Assembly (NCBI GenBank): GCA_965226805.1
Contig: CBDDDW010000025.1
Coordinates: 62,001-126,000, forward strand
Length of the DNA: 64,000 nucleotides
Direction: 5' to 3'
Origin: CBDDDW01 sp965226805
GTDB lineage: Bacteria; Chloroflexota; Dehalococcoidia; Lucifugimonadales; JAGWBF01
Part shown: piece after piece, positions 41,472 to 50,255 of the stretch
How the letters are laid out: the number at the start of each line of letters is the position of its first letter
How positions within the stretch are numbered: the first letter of the stretch is position 1
Made by a program: the position numbers and the translations under genes
The notes under the pieces: model-generated
Told to the model about the DNA's origin: nothing
Databases searched by the model: none
Seen by the model: only the letters and a program-made list of their open reading frames with translations

Positions 41472-42551
41472 TCAGGCGAGGGGTTCTTCCAAGAGAGCTG
41501 CCTGCTCACGGGTGGACAAGGCGTCGATGATCTCATCCATTTCACCATCAAGCACCCTGGGGACTCCGTGGAATGTGACGCCTATCCGGTGGTCGGTGAT
41601 CCTATCCTGGGGGAAGTTGTAGGTGCGAATCTTCTCGGAGCGCTCACCCTTACCGACCTGAGCGCGCCGCGCCTGGGTTATCTCGCTGTCTTGCTTCCGT
41701 TGCTCGGCCTCGTACAGACGCGCCCGAAGGATGGCCATCGCTTTTTGTTTGTTCTTGAACTGGGAACGTTCGTCCTGGCATATTGCCATAGTGCCGGTGG
41801 GGATGTGGACAATTCGCACAGCCGTAGAAACCTTGTTTACGTTCTGGCCTCCGTGCCCACCGGCATGGTGAATATCGATGCGCAGGTCATCCGGGTTTAT
41901 TCTCACGTCTACCTCGTCGGCTTCGGGCATCACTACGACCGTGGAGGTGGATGTGTGGATCCTGCCCGCGGCCTCGGTCGCGGGTACCCGCTGCACGCGA
42001 TGAGCACCCCGCTCGTACTTTAGGCGGCTGAAAGCCTCCTTGCCCCGCACCCCGAATACGATTTCCTTGAACCCGCCCAGGTCCGAAGCGTTGGAGTTCA
42101 AGATCTCGACATCCCAATTACGGAGAGCAGCGTAACGGGTGTACATCCGATACAGATCGGCGGCGAACAGGGAGGCTTCCTGGCCCCCGACACCTTCGCG
42201 TATCTCCACGATAACGTTTTTCTCATCATTGGGGTCCTTTGGCAAAATGGCCCGTTTGAGGTCTCCGCTTAGCTTTGCCAAGTCCGCGTCCAATTTCTGC
42301 AGCTCGTCCCGGGCAAGGGAGCTGATCTCCGGGTCAGAGCCGTCCTCGAGAATGGCCAGTGCGCCATCCCTTTCCCCGCTGAGCCTCCGATAGTTTCGGT
42401 ACATGGCCACCATATCCTCTAGGGAGGCCCTTTCTTTCGCCAGCTTGTGGACATGTTCGAAATCGGTCGCTATTTCGGGCTGAGCCATGAGCTCTCCGAT
42501 TTCTTGAAAACGCCGCTCAGCCGAGGCCAACTTGTCAAATAGTGATTCCAT
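41472..42551 (-). CDS. prfA: Peptide chain release factor 1
   Basis: 359 residues. The GGQ loop HHAGGHGGQNVNKVSTAVR triggers peptidyl-tRNA hydrolysis at UAA and UAG. The codon-recognition region (REGVGGQEASLFAADLYRMY, then NWDVEILNS) and the C-terminal NFPQDRITDHRIG are typical. Operon prfA-prmC-hydrolase on the minus strand. Full length, no anomalies. Confidence 0.96.
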   Translation of the reverse strand: MESLFDKLASAERRFQEIGELMAQPEIATDFEHVHKLAKERASLEDMVAMYRNYRRLSGERDGALAILEDGSDPEISSLARDELQKLDADLAKLSGDLKRAILPKDPNDEKNVIVEIREGVGGQEASLFAADLYRMYTRYAALRNWDVEILNSNASDLGGFKEIVFGVRGKEAFSRLKYERGAHRVQRVPATEAAGRIHTSTSTVVVMPEADEVDVRINPDDLRIDIHHAGGHGGQNVNKVSTAVRIVHIPTGTMAICQDERSQFKNKQKAMAILRARLYEAEQRKQDSEITQARRAQVGKGERSEKIRTYNFPQDRITDHRIGVTFHGVPRVLDGEMDEIIDALSTREQAALLEEPLA

Positions 42552-42853
42552 TATTCACCCGTTGTGCCTGCCGGTAACGGAAATCGCCACCGTGTGTGCT
42601 AAGTTTATCCCAACCGCTTGTGTAGGACAAGCACGCTAGAGCGGACTTTCCAAGCGATTGATGACCAACTGGCCGCACACACCAACAGGCAGCCCGGTGG
42701 GTGCGATAGGGTGATCGACTGCGTTCCATTGGGGAGGTAGAGTCGTCAACGGCGAGGACGGGGCGTTCTTGGGACGATAGCAGTTTGAAACGGGAAATCT
42801 CGGCTTACAACTAAAGTAAAATCCATAACCTGACCGATGACGTAACGGGAGTT
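42552..42853. other. Intergenic, divergent promoters expected
   Basis: Upstream region for prfA (minus) and the SIMPL lipoprotein (plus). No gene or clear repeat is seen. A TTGAAA at about 42784 with AT-rich sequence downstream could be a promoter for the lipoprotein, but spacing is poor. Confidence 0.4.
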
Positions 42854-44632
42854 ATGGAGGATAATTATAGGATGATCATACGGAGGAGAACAATCTCAAA
42901 TACGCGTCCAAGGAGCGAGCAGACGTGCCGTTTTCACCGGAAGGGATTTTTCATCCTCCTGTTACTAGTAGGGGCTATCGTATCTGTAGCCTGTACCAAT
43001 GGGGACGGAGTGTCATCCCCAGCAACAACGCCTGCTCAGACATCTGTTCCCACGCCGGACATCGAGGCTATAGCTGAAAGAGTCGTACTGAAGACACTGG
43101 AGACGATACCCACCGCCACCCCTGTCCCCACGCCGGACATCGAGGCGATAGTTGAGCCAATCGTGCGGCAGACATTGGAGACGTTGCCCACCGCTTCCAC
43201 TGAGACTCCGGAGCCTACCGCCATGCGTGCCACAGTGTCGCCAGCAGCTACAGCGCTCACGACCCCCACGCCGCCAAGCGTGCCGGCTGAGCCGAGTCCG
43301 GATCCCCCGCAGAGGGTCGAGGCGGTAGGGGTCCGGGCTGCACCGGTACCCGTACCCGTACGTAGTGCACTGGTACCCGGTGGCGGCGCCAGCCTGCTGC
43401 CCGTCGCGCGAGAGCTCAGTGAGGCCGGGGGTCTCACTGTCACAGCCAGGGGTTCAGTCAAAGTAGCGGCGGACGAGGCCTACGTAATCGTCATCCCAGA
43501 GCAGTTCTACGGCCCCACGGGTCCGGTACCGCTCTCCAGCGAGGATCGTGCTGATGTGGTACAGAATCTCATGGGAATCGGCATAGAAGAGGCTGACATA
43601 GAATTCCAGTCAGGTCAGCAATACGATCCGGAAATTCTTTCTGTCGAAGTAGAGATGCAGGACCTGCCGCAGATCGGCGACCTCATCCGTGTCGCCGTAG
43701 AGGAGGTGCTCAGACGTTCAGAGCGCAGTGGTGTGCGTTTCAGTCTGTCGGAGGAGAATTGCGACCTGGCGCTCGCGCTGGCGCGCCAGGAGGCGATCAC
43801 TCTGGTCGAAAGAGACTCAGGCGATCTGGCTGACGCGGTTGGTGTAGTCCGAAGCGGGATCATAGGTGCGGTTGAGTACTCGGCCAATAGCTTCGGACCA
43901 CCTCGCCCTGATAAGTGTGGCGGTGGACAGTTCCACCCTTACGAAACGCAGCTGATGCCGTTCGACGCCGAGCCCGAAATAGAAGTGTCTTTGCAGATGC
44001 TCATTACCTACGGCCCGGCGTCCCATGAGGCCGGGGGTCTCACCGTCACCGCCAGTAGCTCCCGGGCAGTGACGGCCGACGAGGCCTACGTAGTCGTCAT
44101 CCCAGAGCAGTTCTACGGCCCCACAGGTCCGGTTCCGCTGTCCAGCGACGACCGCGCCGATGTGATAGAGCAGCTCACACAAATAGGGATCGACACAGAT
44201 GACGTCGAATTCATCTCGGGGCGTCAGCCGTACGAGCCGGTCCAAATTTCTGTCGAAGTGATGGTGGAGGACTTGCCGGAGGTCGGCGAGCGGATCCTTG
44301 ACGCTGTGGAGGATGTGATCAGACGATCCCAGCTTAGTGGAGTCCGTTTCAGCCTGTTGGAGGCGAGTTGTGACGCAGCGCTGGCGGTGGAACGCCGCGA
44401 TGCTGCCCTTCAGGCTGAAAGGAACGCCGACGATTTGGCTGAGGCACTTGGCGTGGTCCGCGGTGGAGTCATAGGTGTGGTCGAGTACCTGCTCAGCAGC
44501 TTCAGCGAAGGCCCGCTCAGCTCCGACAGGTGTGGTGGACAGTTCCAGGAGCCTTACGCGTTGCTGCCCTTCGACGCCGAGCCCAAGATAGATGTATCTT
44601 TGCAGATGCTGATTACCTACGCCACAGAGTAG
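42854..44632 (+). CDS. Lipoprotein with two SIMPL (DUF541) domains
   Basis: 592 residues. A basic start, hydrophobic segment and lipobox (VGAIVSVACT) indicate a lipoprotein. Next comes a Thr/Pro/Ala-rich stalk with a repeated VPTPDIEAI unit (twice), then two homologous SIMPL-type domains (about 190-390 and 395-592), each starting GGLTVTA and containing DEAYVIVIPEQFYGPTGPVP and LSSEDRADV-like segments, IRRSQLSGVRFSL-like helices and a LPFDAEPKIDVSLQMLITY end. SIMPL proteins are oligomeric periplasmic or surface proteins of unclear role. The two halves arose by internal duplication. Confidence 0.8.
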   Translation: MEDNYRMIIRRRTISNTRPRSEQTCRFHRKGFFILLLLVGAIVSVACTNGDGVSSPATTPAQTSVPTPDIEAIAERVVLKTLETIPTATPVPTPDIEAIVEPIVRQTLETLPTASTETPEPTAMRATVSPAATALTTPTPPSVPAEPSPDPPQRVEAVGVRAAPVPVPVRSALVPGGGASLLPVARELSEAGGLTVTARGSVKVAADEAYVIVIPEQFYGPTGPVPLSSEDRADVVQNLMGIGIEEADIEFQSGQQYDPEILSVEVEMQDLPQIGDLIRVAVEEVLRRSERSGVRFSLSEENCDLALALARQEAITLVERDSGDLADAVGVVRSGIIGAVEYSANSFGPPRPDKCGGGQFHPYETQLMPFDAEPEIEVSLQMLITYGPASHEAGGLTVTASSSRAVTADEAYVVVIPEQFYGPTGPVPLSSDDRADVIEQLTQIGIDTDDVEFISGRQPYEPVQISVEVMVEDLPEVGERILDAVEDVIRRSQLSGVRFSLLEASCDAALAVERRDAALQAERNADDLAEALGVVRGGVIGVVEYLLSSFSEGPLSSDRCGGQFQEPYALLPFDAEPKIDVSLQMLITYATE

Positions 44633-44880
44633 GCGGGCTAGGAAACCTGAGCCGAAACCAGTACGGTCGCTCTCCCAGTCCAGCGAGCGCTTCCTGGTCT
44701 ATTCCTTGGGGACAGCAGGAACGCGAGATATTCAAGCAATGATTCCTCTTTCTCGGTAGTAACGCTGGGAATCGACATATTGCTGGAATGTTAGGGCCGG
44801 CCGGCTGTTCGATGGCCGGCTGCGGGCTTCAGGATATACTCTTTTGGTTGAGTAAGGCTCATGGGGCACAAGGACCGGTG

Positions 44881-45546
44881 ATGACTCAGGTAAAGATATG
44901 CGGAATGCGGGAAATCGCTGACGCGCTGGATGCAGCCCGCGCCGGCGCCGACTTCATCGGTGTAGTGCTCGTGCCCGGTAGAAGGCGGCTGGTTAGCGAG
45001 GACCAGGGCCTGAGAATAGCGACCGCGTTGCGAGAGCAAGTGGAGAATCCGCCACGGGTTGTAGGTCTCTTCGCTGACCAACCCCTGGACGAAGTGGAAC
45101 ATGCGGTAAAGCACTGTGGCCTGGACCTTGTTCAGCTCTGCGGTGATGAGTCCCTCAGCTACTGCTCCCAGATCTCTACGCCGGTTATAAAGGTGCTTCA
45201 CGTATCTGAGATCCAGTCGGTGGAGGAGCAGGTGGACAGCCTGTCCCGTGAGATGGCCGCGTTAAGGGAAAGAGGGCATATGGTGATATTGGATCGGAAA
45301 GTAGAGGGCTTGCAGGGAGGTACCGGTCAGAGCTTCAACTGGGAGATAGCTAAAGAGCTGTCATCGCGGGGCTTCTCGTTCTTGCTGGCTGGCGGGCTCA
45401 CTCCGGAGAACGTTGGCCTAGCGGTGCGCACGGTACGTCCATGGGGAGTCGACGTGTCCAGCGGTGTTGAGACGGGCGGAGTCAAAGACGGCGAGAGGAT
45501 ACGAGCTTTCATCGAAGCGGTCAGACCAGCGGACATTGAGGCGTAG
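44881..45546 (+). CDS. trpF: Phosphoribosylanthranilate isomerase
   Basis: 221 residues, a TIM barrel of tryptophan synthesis. VKICGMREIADALDAARAGA carries the catalytic Cys; GADFIGVVLVPGRRR, VVGLFADQPLDEV, LVQLCGDES, FLLAGGLTPENVG and GVDVSSGVETGGVKD (catalytic Asp) follow. The ATG at 44881 matches the family start; the longer upstream frame is not used. trpB follows 34 bp later. Confidence 0.94.
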   Translation: MTQVKICGMREIADALDAARAGADFIGVVLVPGRRRLVSEDQGLRIATALREQVENPPRVVGLFADQPLDEVEHAVKHCGLDLVQLCGDESLSYCSQISTPVIKVLHVSEIQSVEEQVDSLSREMAALRERGHMVILDRKVEGLQGGTGQSFNWEIAKELSSRGFSFLLAGGLTPENVGLAVRTVRPWGVDVSSGVETGGVKDGERIRAFIEAVRPADIEA

Positions 45547-45580
45547 TGGTTCTATTACAGGACTATGGAAGGAGTTGCAG

Positions 45581-46783
45581 GTGAAAATGGGATCGGTGGT
45601 GCCCGACCAGTCAGGCCGTTTCGGTGCCTTTGGCGGCAAGTACGTACCCGAGACACTGATGGCCGCGCTTGACGAGCTGGAGCGGGCCTACGGGGAAATG
45701 CGAAAAGACGCGTCCTTTCAGACGGAGCTAGGTAACTTGAATCACAACTACGCGGGCAGGCCCACCGCCCTTTACTTCGCTGAACACCTGACGCGCTACT
45801 GCGGTGGCGCGAGAATCTACTTGAAGCGCGAGGACCTGGCCCATACAGGAGCCCATAAGATAAACAACGCTCTGGGCCAGGCGCTACTCGCCAAGCACAT
45901 GGGCAAAACGCGAGTCATAGCCGAAACCGGAGCGGGCCAGCACGGAGTCGCAACGGCTACGGTCTGCGCTATGATGGAGTTACAGTGCGTTGTGTACATG
46001 GGCTCCGAGGACGTAAAACGTCAGTCCTTAAATGTCTTTCGAATGCGCGTACTTGGTGCGGAAGTACGCGAGGTAGAGTCTGGAAGCCGGACCCTTAAGG
46101 ACGCGATCAACGAAGCGATCAGAGATTGGGTGACCAATGTCGAGAGCAGCCATTACCTGCTGGGCAGCGTCGTAGGCCCACATCCGTACCCCATGATGGT
46201 GCGGGACTTCCAGTCGGTCATCGGCCGGGAGGCACGGAGCCAGCTTTTGGAGGTCGAGGGTGGTCTGCCAGACTATGTGGTAGCCTGCGTGGGTGGAGGT
46301 AGCAACGCCATCGGAATATTTCATCCTTTCGTCCAGGATGATCAAGTAAAGCTGGTGGGGGTCGAGGCGGGAGGAAGGGGCCTCGACACGCATTCCCATG
46401 CGGCGTCCTTGACCGCGGGCAGGCCCGGCGTGCTCCACGGTTCCTTGTCATACCTGCTTCAAGACGAGAACGGGCAGATCAAGGAGACTCATAGCATCTC
46501 TGCCGGGCTTGACTACCCTGGAGTTGGTCCGGAGCACAGCTACTTGAAGGATACAGGCCGCGCAGAGTACCTGGCCGTCGACGATGAGGAGGCTCTGGAA
46601 GGTTTCCACCTACTCTCCCGCACAGAGGGGATAATCCCGGCGTTGGAACCTGCTCACGCCGTATTCCACGCGGCGAAGATGGCGGGGAATCTGCCTCAAC
46701 AGGCCCTCATATTGGTATGCCTGAGCGGCCGTGGTGATAAGGATATCCACGTTGTGGCAGAGGCCACAGGAGTGGGTCTATGA
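45581..46783 (+). CDS. trpB: Tryptophan synthase beta chain
   Basis: 400 residues, TrpB1 type. FGAFGGKYVPETLM, NYAGRPTALYFAEHL, PLP lysine in HTGAHKINNALGQ, ETGAGQHGVATATVCAMMEL, ACVGGGSNAIGIFHPF and SAGLDYPGVGPEHSYL. It makes tryptophan from indole and serine. A GTG at 45581 with AAGGAG six bases upstream is preferred to the ATG two codons later. trpA does not follow, so the alpha subunit is encoded elsewhere. Confidence 0.95.
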   Translation: MKMGSVVPDQSGRFGAFGGKYVPETLMAALDELERAYGEMRKDASFQTELGNLNHNYAGRPTALYFAEHLTRYCGGARIYLKREDLAHTGAHKINNALGQALLAKHMGKTRVIAETGAGQHGVATATVCAMMELQCVVYMGSEDVKRQSLNVFRMRVLGAEVREVESGSRTLKDAINEAIRDWVTNVESSHYLLGSVVGPHPYPMMVRDFQSVIGREARSQLLEVEGGLPDYVVACVGGGSNAIGIFHPFVQDDQVKLVGVEAGGRGLDTHSHAASLTAGRPGVLHGSLSYLLQDENGQIKETHSISAGLDYPGVGPEHSYLKDTGRAEYLAVDDEEALEGFHLLSRTEGIIPALEPAHAVFHAAKMAGNLPQQALILVCLSGRGDKDIHVVAEATGVGL

Positions 46784-46839
46784 TTCGCGGAGCGCGGTGG
46801 GGTAGGTAGGCTCACGACCGTACTGTATGAGGCAGGTAA

Positions 46840-46859
46840 GGGCGACGCATGCGTCGCCC
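46840..46859. repeat. Perfect 20-bp palindrome downstream of trpB
   Basis: GGGCGACGCATGCGTCGCCC, flanked by A and CTACGGG. It could act as a terminator for trpB or be one copy of a dispersed palindromic repeat. It lies in the 190-bp gap between the convergent trpB and pheA. Confidence 0.75.
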
Positions 46860-46975
46860 CTACGGGAACAGTGTTCGGCCTAAACCGAAACCGGCTCACC
46901 TGATGCACTGCTGGCAGAGTTGCCACTGGGCGGGAGGTCACCTTTGAAGGCCCTCACCGGTGGTTCTGTTCAGTG

Positions 46976-47815
46976 CTAGCTAATGTTGGCCTCATTCCAC
47001 CTGGGGTAGGAGCCGAAGATTTTCAGCATCAAGGTCTGGCTTTTGACGGCCTCTATGGCCTCTTTGACCAACGCATCCTCTCGGTGGCCCAGGCAGTCGA
47101 CAAGGAAGATATATTGGCCCAGCGCCGTTTTCATAGGGCGGGACTCAATCCTGGAAAGATTCAGGTTCCTGCGGGCGAACTCGCCCATTACGCTGTACAG
47201 GAGTCCCGGCGTGTCGTCGTGAAAGGAGAAGCAGAGGGAGGTCTTGTCGTTCCCCGTTGGCGGATGGTCGGTTTTGGCCAGGACGACGAAGCGGGTGACG
47301 TTCGAGGCGTTGTCCTGAATTTCATGAGCGAGAATTTCCACGCCATGGAGTTCCGCCGCGCGCCGGGGAGATATGGCGGCAGCCGGGGTCGAGCTCTCTT
47401 TCATGTCCTCCACGGCAGCCACAGTGCTGAGGGAGGCGATCAGCTGGGCCTTCGGGAAGCATCGCTCCAGAAATTCCCGGCACTGGCCTAAAGCCTGAGG
47501 ATGTGAATAGATAGTTTGGATAGCGGGCGCCCTGATGCCTGGTTTGACCACCAGGTAATGGGCGATGGGAAGCACCAGCTCCCGGCGAATGAACAAGTGG
47601 TCTTCTTCAATTAAAGTGTCCAGGGTATAGGTGACGGCCCCTTCAAGGCTGTTCTCTATAGGCACCACTCCCTCTTCGGTGATGCCGGAAGTCACTGCCT
47701 TGGCTACGGCAGGCAGACTCGGAAAAGGTTCCAGCTGCCCATGGGGATCGTGACGCATCGCCGCTTCTTCGGAGAATGTTCCCTCAGGGCCCAGGTAGGC
47801 AATGCGTTTGGCCAT
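46976..47815 (-). CDS. pheA: Prephenate dehydratase
   Basis: 279 residues. The catalytic domain has RIAYLGPEGTFSEEAAM, GVVPIENSLEGAVTYTLD, IYSHPQALGQCREFLE and the catalytic Thr-Arg-Phe in SNVTRFVVLA. A C-terminal ACT domain follows (LLYSVMGEFARRNLNLSRIE, SRPMKTALGQYIFLVD) for phenylalanine feedback. It converts prephenate to phenylpyruvate. Its start overlaps the stop of the TrkA-type gene, so it ends a potassium-transport operon, an unusual neighbour. Confidence 0.95.
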   Translation of the reverse strand: MAKRIAYLGPEGTFSEEAAMRHDPHGQLEPFPSLPAVAKAVTSGITEEGVVPIENSLEGAVTYTLDTLIEEDHLFIRRELVLPIAHYLVVKPGIRAPAIQTIYSHPQALGQCREFLERCFPKAQLIASLSTVAAVEDMKESSTPAAAISPRRAAELHGVEILAHEIQDNASNVTRFVVLAKTDHPPTGNDKTSLCFSFHDDTPGLLYSVMGEFARRNLNLSRIESRPMKTALGQYIFLVDCLGHREDALVKEAIEAVKSQTLMLKIFGSYPRWNEANIS

Positions 47816-48483
47816 TATTCAACTCCCGTCAGGGCCTCATAGAGGAGTTGCTCTTCATCAGGGCTTGCCACCACGACTACGTCATCCCCCGAGCTGAGTA
47901 CCACATCGTCGGCGGGAAGCAGGGGACGGTGGGGCTTTACGACAAGGGATATGAAGCTGTTTGGAGGCAGCGTTACATTGCCAAGAGGCTTTCCTACCAC
48001 CGCGGAGTCGGGAGGAATGTTGATGCTGATCATCTTGAGATCGAGGGAGTTGAGGTTCATAAGGTGCACGAGGGCGCGACCCGGTAGCTCGTCCTCGATA
48101 GTGGACACTATCAGCTGGGTCCCGTTGATGGTGACATCCACGCCGAGCAGCTTGAAGAGGGATTCGTTCTGGGGGTCCCTTATCAGTGCCATAGTGTTGG
48201 GTGTATTAAACATGTGTTTGGCGAGCTGGCAGGTGGCCAAATTGTCCTCATCTCTAGTCGCCACCGCGATGACGACACTCGCCCTTGAGGTACCCGCTTC
48301 CTTTAGCACTTCTACTTCGGTGCCGTCCCCTTGCAAGGCAACCGCCACGCTGCCGAGCTCGTCGCGGAGGGATTCACATCGAGCTGGGTCCTTGTCGATC
48401 ACCAGGACCTCGTTGCCCATTGCCAGCAGCGCCCTAGTGAGCTGATAGCCTACCCTGCCGCAACCTACTACCACGATGTACAT
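47815..48483 (-). CDS. TrkA-type potassium channel regulator (RCK-N plus RCK-C)
   Basis: 222 residues. N-terminal Rossmann fold MYIVVVGCGRVGYQLTRALL with acidic VLVIDKDPARCESL and VALQGDGTEVEVLKEAGTSR, then a C-terminal RCK-C (PDSAVVGKPLGNVTLPPNSF, LSSGDDVVVVASPDEEQLL). It senses nucleotides or NAD(H) and gates a Trk/Ktr transporter on the cytoplasmic face. One of three TrkA-like genes in a row. Confidence 0.88.
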   Translation of the reverse strand: MYIVVVGCGRVGYQLTRALLAMGNEVLVIDKDPARCESLRDELGSVAVALQGDGTEVEVLKEAGTSRASVVIAVATRDEDNLATCQLAKHMFNTPNTMALIRDPQNESLFKLLGVDVTINGTQLIVSTIEDELPGRALVHLMNLNSLDLKMISINIPPDSAVVGKPLGNVTLPPNSFISLVVKPHRPLLPADDVVLSSGDDVVVVASPDEEQLLYEALTGVE

Positions 48484-48504
48484 TTGGATAACCCCTCCGC
48501 AGCT

Positions 48505-48912
48505 TCAAGATGCCATGCTCTTTAGAGCCGACTTCATGGTATCCACCACGACTATTGTGGGACACAGCGCGTTTATCCCAATGCTTTTGTAGAACCTCTC
48601 CCGATCAGGGTCGTCAATACGGCATATCACTTTGGACACACGAAAGATGTGGGTTGCAACCTGAGCTGCCATGGCGTTCCTTGTGTCGTCATCAGATATG
48701 GCGTAGAACACGTCTACGTTGGCTATTCCGACTCGCCGGAGGTCGAACATCAGGGACTCCGAAGCCTGGAACACCTGCAAATTCGGATTTTCTGGCAGCG
48801 CGTTGAGGCGCTCTCCGTCCACGTCTATCACAGTTATCTTGTGGTTCTCCTGTGCCAGGCAGGTGGCCAGGCGCACACCGAGAAAGTCGCACCCGAGGAT
48901 TAGGATACGCAT
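48505..48912 (-). CDS. TrkA-N domain protein, short
   Basis: 135 residues with only the Rossmann (RCK-N) domain: MRILILGCDFLGVRLATCLA, VIDVDGERLNALPENPNLQV, VFYAISDDDTRNAMAAQVAT and ICRIDDPDRERFYKSIGI. No RCK-C domain. I use the ATG at 48912 because the nucleotide-binding strand begins there. It probably pairs with the following two-domain TrkA, 21 bp downstream, as split TrkA subunits do. Confidence 0.82.
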   Translation of the reverse strand: MRILILGCDFLGVRLATCLAQENHKITVIDVDGERLNALPENPNLQVFQASESLMFDLRRVGIANVDVFYAISDDDTRNAMAAQVATHIFRVSKVICRIDDPDRERFYKSIGINALCPTIVVVDTMKSALKSMAS

Positions 48913-48917
48913 AGGTT

Positions 48918-49364
48918 TCAGCTCCCGGTGGGCGAGGGTATCCTGGCCTGCTCCCGCCACAGAATCACGGGACAGGGGGCGTTCTTGAGGATGTAAGTGG
49001 CAGTGCCTCCCAAGGTGAACTGCCCGAGACGTCGTTTGTATGGGATGCCGAGCACGATCAAGTCTATTTTCCGCTCCAGGGCCTCTTGGACGATGGCCGG
49101 TCCAGAATGTCTGGCTTGAACATACTCACCGGCGACGGCGCACTTCTCCTCAGCGCCTACCGCCTCGATCTGGGCCAGGATGCTCTCTCCATGAGTGGGG
49201 TCCAACTCGGCGTCCAGGGGGAGCTCTTGGGTGACCTCGATGACGTAAAGCGCGTATAGCTTGGCTTTGTTATCCTTGCATATTCCACAGGCCAGGCGAA
49301 ACGCGTCCTCTCCAATCTTGTCACCCTTTGTTGGCACTAACACGTTTCTTAGACGTAACGCCAT
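48918..49364 (-). CDS. Universal stress protein (UspA family)
   Basis: 148 residues: MALRLRNVLVPTKGDKIGED, AKLYALYVIEVTQELPLDAE, IVLGIPYKRRLGQFTLGGTA and TYILKNAPCPVILWREQA, giving the ATP-binding type Gly-x2-Gly-x-Gly-Ser-like region in variant form (LGIPYKRRLGQFTLGG). It ends 6 bp before the short TrkA gene. Usp domains regulate several ion transporters, so a link to potassium uptake is plausible. Confidence 0.82.
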   Translation of the reverse strand: MALRLRNVLVPTKGDKIGEDAFRLACGICKDNKAKLYALYVIEVTQELPLDAELDPTHGESILAQIEAVGAEEKCAVAGEYVQARHSGPAIVQEALERKIDLIVLGIPYKRRLGQFTLGGTATYILKNAPCPVILWREQARIPSPTGS

Positions 49365-49472
49365 TCTGTCACCATGCAAGAAGGGACTCTAGAATCCAAG
49401 ACTGTTCTGTGACCGGCCCGGGAAAGCGTCTGGGTGATCTCTCCAGAGGAGGGTGCCTGAATCTCGGTGCTA

Positions 49473-50204
49473 TCAGTCGGCGTCTACGGACTCGGCCGCA
49501 CCTACTTCAGCTTGCTCCGAATGTTCCTTGGTGGAATTCTGCCTATTGTAGACATGAATCTTACCAAGCTGCTCGTTGTTGCCGGCCACTACGTGGATAT
49601 CGCCGGGCCTTATTTCCTCGTCTTTGGAGGGCACCAGGATCTGTTCCCTGCCCCGCCGTATGGCCAATACCGCGATGCCGTACTTGTCGCGGGGGCCCGC
49701 GAGGCCGGCCTCCTCCAATGTGCGCTTGGTGATGCCGTCCGGGGGTCTCAATTTGGTTATTCCGTAGTTTGGAGCTATCTCCATATAGTCCAGTATGCCG
49801 GCTTCAAAGCCGATGTGGGCCAGCCTACGGCCCATCTCCTGCTCCGGATAAACGACCTTATCGGCGCCCAGTCGGTCCACAGCGTTGCCATGGAGCTCGT
49901 TTATGGCGCGGGTGACGATGTATGGGATTCCCATATCCTTCAGGATGACCGTCGCCAGAATGCTGGCCTGTACGTCGCTACCGATAGCCACCACTGCCAC
50001 GTCATAGTTGGACACACCCAGCTCTCTGAGGACGGCTTCGCTGGTGGCATCCGCCTTCACCGCATAGGTCACGTGGCCCAGCATGTCCTGTACGTTCTGG
50101 TCCTCGGGGTCGATAGCGAGCACGTCGTGGCCCATCTGGTAAAGCTCTTTAGCCACGCTGGAACCGAACCTGCCCAGCCCTATCACCACTACCTCTTTTT
50201 TCAT
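49473..50204 (-). CDS. KtrA/TrkA-type potassium uptake regulator
   Basis: 243 residues: VVIGLGRFGSSVAKELYQMG nucleotide-binding motif, VLAIDPEDQNVQDMLGHVTY, DVAVVAIGSDVQASILATVI, ARAINELHGNAVDRLGADKV, VVYPEQEMGRRLAH and an RCK-C domain (SKDEEIRPGDIHVVAGNNEQ). Strong GAGGAGGA before the ATG. It sits 52 bp after trkH, the usual KtrA-KtrB type pairing, so this is the likely main regulator of that transporter. Confidence 0.92.
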   Translation of the reverse strand: MKKEVVVIGLGRFGSSVAKELYQMGHDVLAIDPEDQNVQDMLGHVTYAVKADATSEAVLRELGVSNYDVAVVAIGSDVQASILATVILKDMGIPYIVTRAINELHGNAVDRLGADKVVYPEQEMGRRLAHIGFEAGILDYMEIAPNYGITKLRPPDGITKRTLEEAGLAGPRDKYGIAVLAIRRGREQILVPSKDEEIRPGDIHVVAGNNEQLGKIHVYNRQNSTKEHSEQAEVGAAESVDAD

Positions 50205-50255
50205 ATCCTCCTCCAGGTTCGCAAGGCTCGCTAGAGAGGCGCCGAGCCTATGCCA

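Noticed and set aside
46784..46975. trpA expected after trpB
   Set aside because: Only a palindrome and no coding frame are present before the convergent pheA, so trpA must lie elsewhere.
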